From Poriferisocius sp965200775 (GTDB taxonomy: Bacteria > Actinomycetota > Acidimicrobiia > Acidimicrobiales > Bin134), in NCBI GenBank assembly GCA_965200775.1, contig OZ241383.1, positions 2,666,001 to 2,730,000 of the forward strand: a stretch of DNA of 64,000 nt, written 5' to 3'. Of the stretch, positions 44,265 through 53,574 are shown one piece after another. Below the pieces are notes generated by a model, which saw only the letters and a list, made by a program, of their open reading frames with translations, searched no databases and had not been told where the DNA came from. A program made the translations under genes and the position numbers. Within the stretch, counting starts at the first letter, position 1. Each line of letters starts with the position of its first letter.

Positions 44265-45452
44265 CTAAGCGACTGGCTCGTTGTCGCCTCGACGGCGCCA
44301 CGCCTCCTCGGCCAGCGACACCACCTCTCGGGCCGGTACACCGAGAAGCTTGGAGGCCCTCACCGCCTCGTCGTGTTCCACCTTGACTCGGCCCGCGCTC
44401 ACCTTCACCCGAACCCGGCGTCCGTCCACATCCACCTCGTTTTCGAGACGCGACTTGGGCCACCGCTCCATGAGTCGGCCCCGCACTCCGAACGAGCCGG
44501 TCTCAGCCGCCAACGTGGCGGCCACCTGATCACCCACCGCCGGATCCGCCAGAGCACTCACCACATACGCCGGGCGTCCCTTCTTCATCACCACTGGAGT
44601 TATCCAGGCGTCGTGAGCCCCCGCTTCCAGCAGCGTGGCCATGGTGTGGGCCAGCGTCTCACCGGTCACATCGTCTACGTTCGTCTCGAACAGCATCACC
44701 GGTTGGCCCTCCGGTCGGGACGCCGATACCGCGCCCACCACCACCTGGGTGAGGTTGGGACGGTCCTCGACCTGGTTGTCGCCGGCCCCGAACCCGCTGG
44801 CCGCCACCGTCATCGGGGGCATCGGACCCCACCCCGTAGCCAGAGCCGACACGATCGCCGCCCCGGTCGGCGTGGTCAGCTCCAGCCCCACGTCCAACCC
44901 GTAGGTGGGACAGCCCACGAGAAGCTCCACCACCGCGGGCGGCGGATTAGGCAACCTCCCGTGAGCGCTGCGGATCATCCCCCGACCACACGCCACCGGG
45001 CTGGAATGGATCTCGTCCACCCCCAGCACCTCAAGGGCCGCACACGTACCCACCACGTCGATGATGGCGTCAACCCCGCCCACCTCGTGGAAGTGGACCT
45101 GCTCGGGGGGGCGGCGGTGCAGCTTGCCCTCGGCCCGGGCCAGCGCGTCGAACACCGCCAGGGCCCGGTCCGCCACCCGATCGGGCAAACGAGCCTCCCT
45201 AACCAGACCGCTGATGTGGCTGGCAGTGCGTACCACCGATGTCTCGCTGGTGTTCACCCGCACATCGGTGGCGGCGATGCCCCCCCGCTGGGTGGGATGA
45301 GCTTGAAGGTCCCAGCCGCCCAGGGGCAGCAGCTCGCACATGTTCCGTACCTCGGCCACATCGGCACCGGCGTCGATCAACGCTCCCAGGGCCATGTCGC
45401 CGGCGATTCCACTGAAACAGTGGAACCACGCCGCCCGGACTGGATCAGCCAT
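44265..45452 (-). CDS. larC: Nickel-pincer cofactor biosynthesis protein LarC
   Basis: About 395 residues. LarC is the CTP-dependent nickel insertase that completes the nickel-pincer nucleotide of lactate racemase and related LarA enzymes. The start AAWFHCFSGIAGDMALGALI is diagnostic, as are VHFHEVGGVDAIIDVVG (near 120) and FETNVDDVTGETLAHTM (near 265). Single, unsplit gene, whereas some species split larC by a frameshift. ATG at 45452 with GGAG upstream; overlaps the end of larB. Confidence 0.93.
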   Translation of the reverse strand: MADPVRAAWFHCFSGIAGDMALGALIDAGADVAEVRNMCELLPLGGWDLQAHPTQRGGIAATDVRVNTSETSVVRTASHISGLVREARLPDRVADRALAVFDALARAEGKLHRRPPEQVHFHEVGGVDAIIDVVGTCAALEVLGVDEIHSSPVACGRGMIRSAHGRLPNPPPAVVELLVGCPTYGLDVGLELTTPTGAAIVSALATGWGPMPPMTVAASGFGAGDNQVEDRPNLTQVVVGAVSASRPEGQPVMLFETNVDDVTGETLAHTMATLLEAGAHDAWITPVVMKKGRPAYVVSALADPAVGDQVAATLAAETGSFGVRGRLMERWPKSRLENEVDVDGRRVRVKVSAGRVKVEHDEAVRASKLLGVPAREVVSLAEEAWRRRGDNEPVA

Positions 45453-46302
45453 CGCCATCTCCATTTGCCACTTCGATTCCGTTCCCGGACTGCCCGACGG
45501 TTCCCTGGACCGCGCCGTCCACCACCATCTGGCGACCTGCCCCCACTGACGATTCTGCTCGGGGTTTCGAGTTGATCAGCCGCAGCACCGCACAGGCCGC
45601 CCCGAAGCCGTTGTCCACCCCCACCACTGTGATCCCCGAAGCGCAAGACGACAACATGGCCAGCAGCGTGGTGACGCCTTCCAGCGATGATCCGTAGCCC
45701 ACGCTGGTGGGCACTGCCACCACCGGGGCCGCGGTCAAACCGCCCACTACCGAGGCCAGCGCCCCTTCCATCCCGGCCACCACAACCACCGCATCGGCCA
45801 CCACCAGCGACTGCACGTCGTTCAAGAGTCGGTGTAGGCCGGCCACCCCCACATCGTTGAGCCGCTGGGGGGCAACGCCGTGAGCAGCCAGCACCACCCC
45901 GGCTTCGTCGGCCACCGGTAGGTCGGCGGTTCCCGCGGCGGCCAACACCACCCGCTCGTTTCGAGGCGGAGCCGGGCGCCAAACGACAATGGCGCCGTAG
46001 CGCTCCCCACCGGGGTTGGCAGCCAGCGCGGCGGCGGCCTGGTCTTCCGACGCCCGGGTCAGCAGCACCGGGCCGCCCGGCTGGCTCAACAACTCGCTCA
46101 CGATGGCTGCACAGTGTTCCGGGGTCTTGCCCGGCCCATACACCACTTCAGCCAGACCCTGACGAAGAGCCCGGTGATGATCCACCCGGGCAAACCCCAA
46201 ATCGGCATAGGGAAGCCGGCGCAACCGTGCAACCGCATCGTCGGGCGACACCGCGCCGTCGCTCACTTCTTGCATCAATTGCCAAACAGACGACTCGTCC
46301 AC
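45445..46302 (-). CDS. larB: Nickel-pincer cofactor biosynthesis protein LarB
   Basis: 285 residues of the PurE-like LarB family, which carboxylates and hydrolyses nicotinic acid adenine dinucleotide. Segments DLGFARVDHHRALRQGLAEV (near 34-53), YGPGKTPEHCAAI, LLNDVQSLVVADAVVVVAGM and GVDNGFGAACAVLRLIN are typical. The C-terminal ~30 residues are a variable tail. larE and a larA target are not in this window. Divergent from pheA with only 19 bases between the start codons. Confidence 0.93.
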   Translation of the reverse strand: MDESSVWQLMQEVSDGAVSPDDAVARLRRLPYADLGFARVDHHRALRQGLAEVVYGPGKTPEHCAAIVSELLSQPGGPVLLTRASEDQAAAALAANPGGERYGAIVVWRPAPPRNERVVLAAAGTADLPVADEAGVVLAAHGVAPQRLNDVGVAGLHRLLNDVQSLVVADAVVVVAGMEGALASVVGGLTAAPVVAVPTSVGYGSSLEGVTTLLAMLSSCASGITVVGVDNGFGAACAVLRLINSKPRAESSVGAGRQMVVDGAVQGTVGQSGNGIEVANGDGDG

Positions 46303-46321
46303 CTCACTATCCTGCCCCTTT

Positions 46322-47269
46322 GTGACTGCATCTGCCCGATTCGTGAACCGAGTGGCCTACTTGGGACCTCCGGGCACGTTCACCGAGGAAGCGCTGCTGA
46401 CCCAGCCCGACTTCGCCGCAGCCGAGCATTCGCTGTGCCGGTCCATCCCCGAGGTGCTGGAAGCAGCAGCCACCGGCGGGGTGGATCTCGGGTTCACCGC
46501 CATCGAGAACTCCATCGAGGGGACCGTGAACGTGGCCCTCGACGCTCTGGTGTTCGAGCACGACCTGTTGATCCAGCGGGAGGTGATAATCGACGTTCGC
46601 CTTCACCTGCTGGGCCATTCCGGCACCACCCTGGACATGGTTCGCCGGGTCATCAGCTTTCCGGTAGCCACCGCCCAGTGCCGTCACTACCTGACCCGCC
46701 ACCTGCCCGACGCCGAGGAGGTGGCGGCCAACTCCACCGCTGCCGCGGTGCGCGACCTGTCGGAATCCCACGACCGGTCCGCAGCCGCCATCGGGACAGC
46801 CCTGTCGCAACAGCTCTACGGGCTCGAGGTGATCGCCTCGGACATCGAGGACCATCCCGAAAACCAAACCCGCTTTGTGGCTGTGTCCCGCTCCGGCATT
46901 CCGGCCCCCACCGGACACGACAAGACCTCCATCGCCGTATTCCAGCGGTCGGACCGGTCGGGATCGTTGATGGGAATCCTGGCCGAGTTCGCCGCCCGAT
47001 CCATCAACCTCACCAAGCTGGAGTCCCGTCCCACCAAGAAGGCCCTTGGCGACTACTGCTTCCTGATCGACCTCGAGGGCCATGTGGCCGACCAGCTCGT
47101 GGCCGACTGCCTGACGAGCATCGTGGCCAAACACGGCGAGGTGAAGTTCCTGGGCTCCTACCCCACCACCACCAAGGGGAACGAGCACCACAACAGCGAT
47201 GCCTCGGCGGCTTGGACCGACGCCCAGAACTGGATTACCGATCTCCGCAAGCAAGTCGATCCCGGCTGA
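46322..47269 (+). CDS. pheA: Prephenate dehydratase
   Basis: 315 residues. The prephenate dehydratase domain (1-190) starts AYLGPPGTFTEEAL, with the catalytic region DLGFTAIENSIEGTVNVAL and NQTRFVAVS at the end (TRF motif). An ACT regulatory domain (about 205-285) has LESRPTKKALGDYCF, the ESRP motif that binds phenylalanine. It makes phenylpyruvate for phenylalanine synthesis and is probably feedback-inhibited. GTG start. Confidence 0.93.
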   Translation: MTASARFVNRVAYLGPPGTFTEEALLTQPDFAAAEHSLCRSIPEVLEAAATGGVDLGFTAIENSIEGTVNVALDALVFEHDLLIQREVIIDVRLHLLGHSGTTLDMVRRVISFPVATAQCRHYLTRHLPDAEEVAANSTAAAVRDLSESHDRSAAAIGTALSQQLYGLEVIASDIEDHPENQTRFVAVSRSGIPAPTGHDKTSIAVFQRSDRSGSLMGILAEFAARSINLTKLESRPTKKALGDYCFLIDLEGHVADQLVADCLTSIVAKHGEVKFLGSYPTTTKGNEHHNSDASAAWTDAQNWITDLRKQVDPG

Positions 47270-47270
47270 C

Positions 47271-47300
47271 TTGACAGGTTCTAATAGTTCCCATTAGAAC
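47271..47300 (+). promoter_or_regulatory. Promoter with overlapping palindromic operator before the LLM-flavin gene
   Basis: TTGACA (47271-47276) is followed after 17 bases by TTAGAA (47294-47299). A perfect inverted repeat, GTTCTAAT (47278-47285) and ATTAGAAC (47293-47300) with a 7-base spacer, fills the spacer and -10 region. Such placement fits repression by a TetR-family dimer, and a TetR gene lies next in the operon. Confidence 0.6.
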
Positions 47301-47354
47301 TACTCTACGTTCAGTTCGTCACCGACTACTTCTACACCGAATACGGAGGAAACC

Positions 47355-48575
47355 ATGGAGTTCGGCATTTTCTGCAACGGCTACATCCCCGGCCCGGCGG
47401 CTCACGACACCGAGGCCGAGCACACCGCATTGATGCGAGAGGCCCACTACGCCATCACCGCTGACAAGTACAACTGGAAGTACGTCTGGTTCGGCGAGCA
47501 CCACTGCCTCACCGAGTACAGCCACATGTCGGCCCCCGCCCCGGTCATGGGCTACGTGGCGGCAAAAACCAGCCGCATCCACCTGTCCACCGGCATCACC
47601 AGCCTGCCCACCGTCAAGGAGCACCCGGTGCGTATCGCCGAGCGGGCCGCCATGCTCGACCACATCACCGAGGGCCGTTTCGAGTTCGGCACCGGGCGAG
47701 GAGCCGGCAGCCACGAGGTGGCCACGTTCGGCGGGCTCACCCCCCCGGAAACCAAGTCGATGTGGGACGAGGTCATCCGGGAGATCCCCCGCATGTGGGA
47801 GCAGCGGGACTACAGCTTCGAGGGCGAGCACTTCTCGGTGCCCAAGCCGCACAACGTTCTGCCCAAGCCCCACGGCAAGGGCCATCCCCCCATCTGGGTG
47901 GCGTGCGGCAACCCGCCCACGTTCGCCAAGGCGGGGTCGCTGGGTATCGGCGCGGTGGCGTTCAACTTCGAGCCCATCTTCGCACTGCAGGGGAGGATCG
48001 ACGCCTACAAGGAGGCAATCCAGAGCCCGACCGAGCAAATCGGCCAGTTCAAGAACGACAACCTGATGATGACCAACGCCGTCATCTGCCTGGAAGACCG
48101 TGACCGGGCCCGGGAGATCGCCAAGAGCAGGGGCCGGGGTTACCTGGTCACGATGGTGAACCTCTACCACGACACCATGCCCAAGTCCCCCGATGCCATC
48201 ACCTGGCCGTCGGCCCCCATGCAGATCGACTGGACAGACGAGATGCTCGACGGGGCCATCGACGGCGGCTACATGCTGTGCGGTAACCCCGAGGAGGTGT
48301 GCGAGCAGGTGGCCCGGTACCAGACGGTCGGCTGCGACCAGGTGGTGTTTGGTCTGCCCGGCGAGGGCATGGAGCACGACGAGATCGAGGAGATGCTCGA
48401 GGTGTTCGGCACCCAGGTGATTCCCGAGTACGACACCGACCCCGTCCACTCCACCGACCACTACCGGGCCACGGCCCAGCGTCGTTACCCCGACTTCCAG
48501 TACCCGCTGCCCGAGGGCATCGACGTGGAGCTGATCCCCAGCACTGCTCTGCTGCCTCTGGGCCACAGGCAGTAG
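47355..48575 (+). CDS. LLM-class flavin-dependent oxidoreductase (luciferase-like monooxygenase)
   Basis: A 406-residue TIM-barrel protein of the bacterial-luciferase superfamily using FMNH2 or F420. Seen are FGIFCNGYIPG at the start, YVWFGEHHCLTEYSHMSAP (near 36-54), GRFEFGTGRGAGSHE (near 108-122) and IWVACGNPPTFAKAGSLGIG (near 180). ATG with GGAGG. It is probably regulated through the palindrome upstream and co-transcribed with the TetR gene. Substrate unknown. Confidence 0.88.
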   Translation: MEFGIFCNGYIPGPAAHDTEAEHTALMREAHYAITADKYNWKYVWFGEHHCLTEYSHMSAPAPVMGYVAAKTSRIHLSTGITSLPTVKEHPVRIAERAAMLDHITEGRFEFGTGRGAGSHEVATFGGLTPPETKSMWDEVIREIPRMWEQRDYSFEGEHFSVPKPHNVLPKPHGKGHPPIWVACGNPPTFAKAGSLGIGAVAFNFEPIFALQGRIDAYKEAIQSPTEQIGQFKNDNLMMTNAVICLEDRDRAREIAKSRGRGYLVTMVNLYHDTMPKSPDAITWPSAPMQIDWTDEMLDGAIDGGYMLCGNPEEVCEQVARYQTVGCDQVVFGLPGEGMEHDEIEEMLEVFGTQVIPEYDTDPVHSTDHYRATAQRRYPDFQYPLPEGIDVELIPSTALLPLGHRQ

Positions 48576-48599
48576 TCCCGGCACCAGAGACCAGCTGAG

Positions 48600-49238
48600 G
48601 TGCCACGCGACGCCACCGAAACCCGTACCCGGCTGCTAAGCGAGGCCGAGCTTCTCTTCGCCGAGCAGGGCATCTGGCGGGTGCGGGTGCAGGACATCGT
48701 GGCCGCCGCCGGCCAGAAGAACACCTCGGCCCTCACCTACCACTTCGGTTCCCGAAGGGGAGTACTCGACGCCATCCTCCGCGAGCACGGCGAACCCATC
48801 GACAGGGAGAGGGGCAAGGTGTGGACCGAGTTGGGCGACGACGGCACACCGGCCCTGGTCGAGGCCCTCATCCAACCCCTCACCCGCCGCCTCGCCACCA
48901 CCGGCGGTCGGTGCTACCTGCGGATCGTGGCCCAGCTCAGCGCCGAGTTCAGCAGGTGGGATTTCGACCCCACCCACGTGCCGGCCAACCTCAACGCCAT
49001 CCTCCGGCTGCTTCGAGACCGGGCCACAGCCGGCGATCGGGCGCAGCGCGACGAGCGGGTGCTGGCCATGATCCAGTTGATGATCGCCTCGTTGGCCGAG
49101 CGGGCCCGCCACACCGAAGCGGGCGAACCCCTCGCCACCAGCGACGACATCTACGCCGCCAATCTGGTGAGCATGCTGGTGGGAATCATCGAGGCTCCGG
49201 CCCGCTCGCCGCTCCGCCAACCGGTCACCACCCGGTAG
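48600..49238 (+). CDS. TetR/AcrR-family transcriptional regulator
   Basis: 212 residues, GTG start. N-terminal HTH (TRTRLLSEAELLFAEQGI, VRVQDIVAAAGQKNTSALTY, HFGSRRGVLDAIL) and a helical ligand-binding domain. It is 24 bases after the LLM gene and is the obvious candidate to bind the palindrome at 47278-47300. The ligand may be an acyl-CoA or lipid, judged from MaoC, SDR and CaiB neighbours. Confidence 0.88.
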   Translation: MPRDATETRTRLLSEAELLFAEQGIWRVRVQDIVAAAGQKNTSALTYHFGSRRGVLDAILREHGEPIDRERGKVWTELGDDGTPALVEALIQPLTRRLATTGGRCYLRIVAQLSAEFSRWDFDPTHVPANLNAILRLLRDRATAGDRAQRDERVLAMIQLMIASLAERARHTEAGEPLATSDDIYAANLVSMLVGIIEAPARSPLRQPVTTR

Positions 49239-49247
49239 GTTGCCCCC

Positions 49248-49733
49248 ATGAATGTCGACCACAATGACCGCCCGGTAACCGGATTGTGGTTCGAGGACCT
49301 GACCCCCGGCCTCGTGGTGCATCACGCCGTCCGGCGCACCATCACCGAATCCGACAACGTGTTCTTCACCACCATGACCATGAACCCTGCGCCCTTGCAC
49401 CTCGACGCCGACTACGCCGCCGGCACCGAGTTCGGCCGACCTCTGGTGAACTCCATGCTTACCCTGGCCCTGACAGTTGGCATCAGCGTCCACGAGATCA
49501 GCATGGGCACAACGGCGGCCAATCTGGGCTTCAAACAGGTTTCGTTCGGCGCTCCGGTGTTTCACGGCGACACCATCCGGGTGGAATCCGAGGTTCTGGA
49601 GGCGCGGCTGTCCCGGTCCCGTCCCTCGCAGGGGGTGGTGACCCTGGAGCACCGGGCCTATGTGGTGGGCACCGAAACCCTGGTGTGCTCCGCGGTCCGC
49701 ACTGCCTTGATGCACTGCCGGCCACGCCGGTAG
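49248..49733 (+). CDS. MaoC-family hot-dog dehydratase
   Basis: 161 residues with the hot-dog fold. The hydratase region near 40-60 reads MNPAPLHLDADYAAGTEFGR, whose Asp/His are the usual catalytic pair, and LVNSMLTLALTVGISVHE follows. Such (R)-enoyl-CoA hydratases or mesaconyl-CoA-hydratase relatives work with CoA-transferases like the CaiB protein two genes on. ATG start 9 bases after tetR. Confidence 0.86.
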   Translation: MNVDHNDRPVTGLWFEDLTPGLVVHHAVRRTITESDNVFFTTMTMNPAPLHLDADYAAGTEFGRPLVNSMLTLALTVGISVHEISMGTTAANLGFKQVSFGAPVFHGDTIRVESEVLEARLSRSRPSQGVVTLEHRAYVVGTETLVCSAVRTALMHCRPRR

Positions 49734-49747
49734 GCCATGCTTTGAGC

Positions 49748-50461
49748 ATGAACCGATTTGAGGACAAGATCGCCATCGTGACCGGAGCGGCCTCCGGCAT
49801 CGGGGAAGCCACCGCAGCACGATTGCGAGCCGAAGGGGCCACTGTGGTGGGCATCGACAGGGACACCACCCACAACGTGGACCTGGCCATCAAGCTCGAC
49901 CTGCTCGACCTGGACGCCATCGCTCCCGCCGTGGCCCAAGTGGTGGATGCCTACGGCCGCATTGACGTGCTGTGCAACATCGCCGGGCTGGGTCATTTCT
50001 CCACTGATGAGGATGAGACCCCGGAGAGCTGGAACCGGGTCATCGGGGTGAACCTAACCGGCACCTACTTCATGTCCACCGCGTGCCTTCCCCACCTGCT
50101 CGAATCCAGGGGCAACATCGTCAACACCGCATCCACCGCAGGCACCAACGCTCAACCGTGGAGTTCGGCCTACTCGGCTTCCAAGGGCGGGGTTATCGCC
50201 CTGACCCAGACCATGGCCATCACCAACGGGCGGTCGGGCATCCGGGTCAACTGCGTGGCTCCGGGCGGGGTTGAGACCCCCATCGCCAACCAGTTCACCC
50301 CACCCGAGGGAGTGGACCTCGAGATCATGGCCCGCATCATGCCCTTCGACCGCACCGCCCAGCCTTCCGAGCTGGCCTCGGTGTTCGCCTTCTTGGCCAG
50401 CGACGACGCCGGCTACTGCAACGGCATCGTCGTCCGGGTGGACGGAGGTATGCAGGCATGA
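49748..50461 (+). CDS. Short-chain dehydrogenase/reductase
   Basis: 237 residues from ATG at 49748. TGAASGIGEATAARL near 13, CNIAGLG (NNAG position), active Ser in NTASTAG and catalytic YSASK near 145, and a C-terminal IVVRVDGGMQA. It is probably a 3-hydroxyacyl or alcohol dehydrogenase in the surrounding acyl-CoA operon. Confidence 0.88.
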   Translation: MNRFEDKIAIVTGAASGIGEATAARLRAEGATVVGIDRDTTHNVDLAIKLDLLDLDAIAPAVAQVVDAYGRIDVLCNIAGLGHFSTDEDETPESWNRVIGVNLTGTYFMSTACLPHLLESRGNIVNTASTAGTNAQPWSSAYSASKGGVIALTQTMAITNGRSGIRVNCVAPGGVETPIANQFTPPEGVDLEIMARIMPFDRTAQPSELASVFAFLASDDAGYCNGIVVRVDGGMQA

Positions 50462-50519
50462 ACCCCGCCACCCACCAATACACAATCGCATCCGCCGTCC
50501 CTTCTACTGGAGGTGAAAT

Positions 50520-51752
50520 ATGAGCCATTCCGCCCCTCCCCTGGCCGGGGTCCGGATCATCGAGAGCTCGCTGCTCGGTCCGGGATTTCTCACCACATTC
50601 TTCTCCGACCTGGGCGCCGATGTCATCAAGGTGGAGCCCCCTCAGGGTGACTACATCCGCCAGATGACCTGGCCCATAGTCAACGGGGTGTCCCTTCTGC
50701 ACCTACACACCCATCGGGGTAAGCGAAGCATCGTGCTCGACCTGCGCCAACCGGAGGGCGTGGATCTGTACCTTGATCTGGTTCGCGAAGCCGACGCGGT
50801 GGTGGAGGCCATGCGGCCGGGAGCGCTGGAACGGCGGGGCCTGGGCTACGAACGGCTCAAGGAGGTGAACCCCAAGATCGTGTTCGCCACCATCAGCGGC
50901 TACGGGATGACCGGCCCGTACAAGGACATGCCCAGCCACGGCATCGCCTACGACACCTGGGCAGGGCTCATCCCCCCGACCTACGACGACGAGGGCTTCT
51001 GCCGCATCCCGGAGATGCCCAACATCGGCATCAACATAGGGCCGATGATCGGTGCCCTGGGTGTGATGGCAGGCATCGTGCGTGCCCGGGAGACCGGCGA
51101 GGGGTGCCGCCTGGAGCTGGCCCAGTCGGATGCCGCCGCTTACATGGACTGGTACCGCATCGAGACATGGAAGGCCTACGAACGGCCCGAGGATGAAGTC
51201 ACCGGCAACCCGGCCGACGATTACGAACGGCGAGCGCCGGGACTGGCCGGCATGTGGGAGGGCGTCCGCTACCAGATCTACGAGTCGTCGGACGGCCACG
51301 TGTTGTTCATGGCTTCGGAGCAGGCGTTCTGGCGAAACTTCTGCGAAGCCCTCGCCCGGATGGACCTGTTCGAGCGCTGGCCCGGATCGAAGTACGCCGA
51401 CCACGCCCGTGGCAACGTGGAGTTGCAGCGGGAACTGCGGGACATCTTCCGCACCAAATCCAGCACCGAGTGGCTGGAGTTCGGCGACCGGGTCAACACC
51501 CCCATCGCCCCGGTGAACAACGCCAAGAACGTGGTGGACGACCCCCAGTTCCAGGACCGGCTGCCGCTGTTCACCACCGAGCAGGTGGGTTGCGAACAAC
51601 TTCCCCTTCCGGTTCGGTTCTTCGACGAGGAGCTCCCCGTGCCAACCCACGCTCCCACCGTGGGTCAGCAGACCGACGAGGTGATGAGCGAGGTGTTGGG
51701 GCTGAGCGATGACCGCCTTGCCGCCCTGCGGGGCCAGGGGATCTTCGGGTGA
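50520..51752 (+). CDS. CaiB/BaiF-type (family III) CoA-transferase
   Basis: 410 residues. Features are LAGVRIIESSLLGPGF at the start, GADVIKVEPPQGDYIR (near 35-50), the loop LHLHTHRGKRSIVLDL and DAVVEAMRPGALERRGLGYE (near 90-110). The usual catalytic Asp region reads ISGYGMTGPYKDMPSHGIAY (near 128-147), which contains a substitution-prone stretch I cannot align securely. It transfers CoA between carboxylic acids. ATG with GGAGGTG. Confidence 0.9.
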   Translation: MSHSAPPLAGVRIIESSLLGPGFLTTFFSDLGADVIKVEPPQGDYIRQMTWPIVNGVSLLHLHTHRGKRSIVLDLRQPEGVDLYLDLVREADAVVEAMRPGALERRGLGYERLKEVNPKIVFATISGYGMTGPYKDMPSHGIAYDTWAGLIPPTYDDEGFCRIPEMPNIGINIGPMIGALGVMAGIVRARETGEGCRLELAQSDAAAYMDWYRIETWKAYERPEDEVTGNPADDYERRAPGLAGMWEGVRYQIYESSDGHVLFMASEQAFWRNFCEALARMDLFERWPGSKYADHARGNVELQRELRDIFRTKSSTEWLEFGDRVNTPIAPVNNAKNVVDDPQFQDRLPLFTTEQVGCEQLPLPVRFFDEELPVPTHAPTVGQQTDEVMSEVLGLSDDRLAALRGQGIFG

Positions 51753-52519
51753 CCATGGCCCCGGCGGACGCCGAGCTGCTGAACGAGGCCGTCGAGCTGG
51801 CGCGGGAAGCCGGGCGGCTCACCTTGAACTGGTTCGGCCACCACGAGCTGGCCGTGAACCGCAAGGGCGACGGATCCCCGGTGACAGACGCCGACAAAGC
51901 CGCCGAGGAGTTTCTGCGACAAGCCCTGGCCGACCGGTTCCCCAACGACGCCGTAATCGGCGAGGAACAGGACGACAAAGCGGGCACCTCGGGTCGGACC
52001 TGGATCATCGACCCCATCGACGGCACCCGCAGCTTCGTTCGCGGCGTGCCGCTGTTCACCACCCTGCTGGCCATGTTCGACGATCACGGCCCGGCCATCG
52101 GTGTGGTGGCAGTCCCCGGTCTGGACGAAGCGGTATGGGCGGGGCGGGGGCTGGGTTGTTTCCACAACGGCAGGCCCACCACGGTGAGCGACCAGACCGA
52201 CCTGGACCGCTCCTATCTGAGCGCGTCGGGGTTCGAGTGGTGGCCGCCGGGTTCTTTCGACCGGGTGAGCCGGACCGGTGCCCGCCTGCGGACCTGGGGC
52301 GACGGCTATGGCTACGTGCTGGTGGCCACCGGCCGGGTTGAGGCCATGGTGGACCCCGGGCTGAACCTGTGGGACATCGCTCCCATGATGGTGGTGATTC
52401 CCGAGGCCGGCGGCCGGGTGACTACCTGGGACGGCGGCACCACCGCCGGGGCCGGAGATTGGGTGGCCTCCAACGGCGCCGTCCACGACCAACTCCTCGG
52501 CCTGTTGAACCCCCGCTGA
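51749..52519 (+). CDS. Inositol-monophosphatase-family phosphatase (HisN-like)
   Basis: 256 residues, Mg-dependent phosphatase. Metal motifs are GEEQDD (near 70), WIIDPIDGTRSFVRG (near 85-100) and NLWDIAPMMVV (near 208-218). Actinobacterial HisN histidinol-phosphatases and inositol phosphatases share these. RSFVRGVPLFTT favours the HisN-like group. GTG at 51749 overlaps the CoA-transferase stop; ATG at 51755 is an alternative. Confidence 0.87.
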   Translation: MTMAPADAELLNEAVELAREAGRLTLNWFGHHELAVNRKGDGSPVTDADKAAEEFLRQALADRFPNDAVIGEEQDDKAGTSGRTWIIDPIDGTRSFVRGVPLFTTLLAMFDDHGPAIGVVAVPGLDEAVWAGRGLGCFHNGRPTTVSDQTDLDRSYLSASGFEWWPPGSFDRVSRTGARLRTWGDGYGYVLVATGRVEAMVDPGLNLWDIAPMMVVIPEAGGRVTTWDGGTTAGAGDWVASNGAVHDQLLGLLNPR

Positions 52520-52573
52520 GCCGGTTGCACTGAAGCCGTAACCGACATCGGCCGACTCACCGGAGGCCGTCGC

Positions 52574-53548
52574 TCAGGCCCCGGAGAACTCCTCGCCAAC
52601 CACCCCATAGGCCGCGGCCACCTCGAGGAACCGGTGGTCGTCCACCGCTTCGGCCAGTCCCATGGTCCCCACGCCGTTCATCTCCCCGGTCGCTCGCAAC
52701 TCAATCGCCCCTAGCACGGTGGCGGCGGTGGCCGCGGCGGGAGGTGCCGACACACCCAGTATCCGCCCCATCCACACGTTGTCCTTCTGGCCCCGCACCT
52801 CCACCCTCACCGCGCCCAGCTTCCCCTCGGGGTGCGGGGGACGAAGCATGGGTAACCATGAGCTGAACCGGTCTCGCTTCGTGGCCGCCATCCGGGCTGT
52901 GATCCGGGTCGCATCCCTGAAGTTGCGGGCTATCAGCAACGGATCGGGCAGGGCGGCCCGGTAACAATCCGCCGCATCCACCGGACTGGGGAACCAGCAC
53001 AGCTCCCGGCCCGACCCTCCCGGTCGCTGCACCCACCCGTCCTGCCACTCAAGGGCCCACGAACTCAGTGCCCGGTGGTGGCGGCGAGCGCACGCCGGGC
53101 CGCCGGTGCCGAACTTGGCCACATGAACCTCTGTCACTCGATCGAAGGTCGACGCGGCGTGTACGGCAAGGATGTTGCTGAGGCCCGGAGCCATCCCTGC
53201 TCCAACCACCACGGTTGATCCTTGCTCCCTGGTCTTGTCGTCCATGCTCAAGAGCTGCTTCGCCTCCGGCAGTGAGTCTGTGGTGGTCAGCACCACCCGC
53301 CCGGAACCCAGAAGTCGCTCAGCCAGCCGAGCCTGGCTTCCAGTCCCGGTGGCCAACACCACGATGTCCACCGGATCATCTGCTTTGGCGGCACACACCG
53401 GCGGTCCGTACTCGGCCACTAGGTGCATAACCCTTTCCCGGTCGCGGCCGGCCACGCCGATCCGTCCTACCGGCAGCGAAGACGAGCAGGCAAGATGCCG
53501 CACCACTCCAGTGCCAACCACGCCTGTGCCGACGACCAGAATGTCCAT
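52574..53548 (-). CDS. Saccharopine-dehydrogenase-like NAD(P)-binding protein
   Basis: 324 residues. The N-terminal Rossmann domain MDILVVGTGVVGTGVVRHL and VAGRDRERVMHLVAE resemble saccharopine dehydrogenase or dihydrodipicolinate-reductase-type proteins, followed by VGAGMAPGLSNILAVHAA (near 118) and a mixed C-terminal domain. Catalytic identity is unclear. Convergent with the phosphatase gene. Confidence 0.7.
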   Translation of the reverse strand: MDILVVGTGVVGTGVVRHLACSSSLPVGRIGVAGRDRERVMHLVAEYGPPVCAAKADDPVDIVVLATGTGSQARLAERLLGSGRVVLTTTDSLPEAKQLLSMDDKTREQGSTVVVGAGMAPGLSNILAVHAASTFDRVTEVHVAKFGTGGPACARRHHRALSSWALEWQDGWVQRPGGSGRELCWFPSPVDAADCYRAALPDPLLIARNFRDATRITARMAATKRDRFSSWLPMLRPPHPEGKLGAVRVEVRGQKDNVWMGRILGVSAPPAAATAATVLGAIELRATGEMNGVGTMGLAEAVDDHRFLEVAAAYGVVGEEFSGA

Positions 53549-53574
53549 ACGATTCTGCCGATTACGTCAGTAGG

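Noticed and set aside
46114..47274. 386-residue plus-strand frame over larB and pheA
   Set aside because: It overlaps the clearly recognisable prephenate dehydratase in another frame and has Arg/Pro/His-rich composition typical of GC-rich shadow frames.
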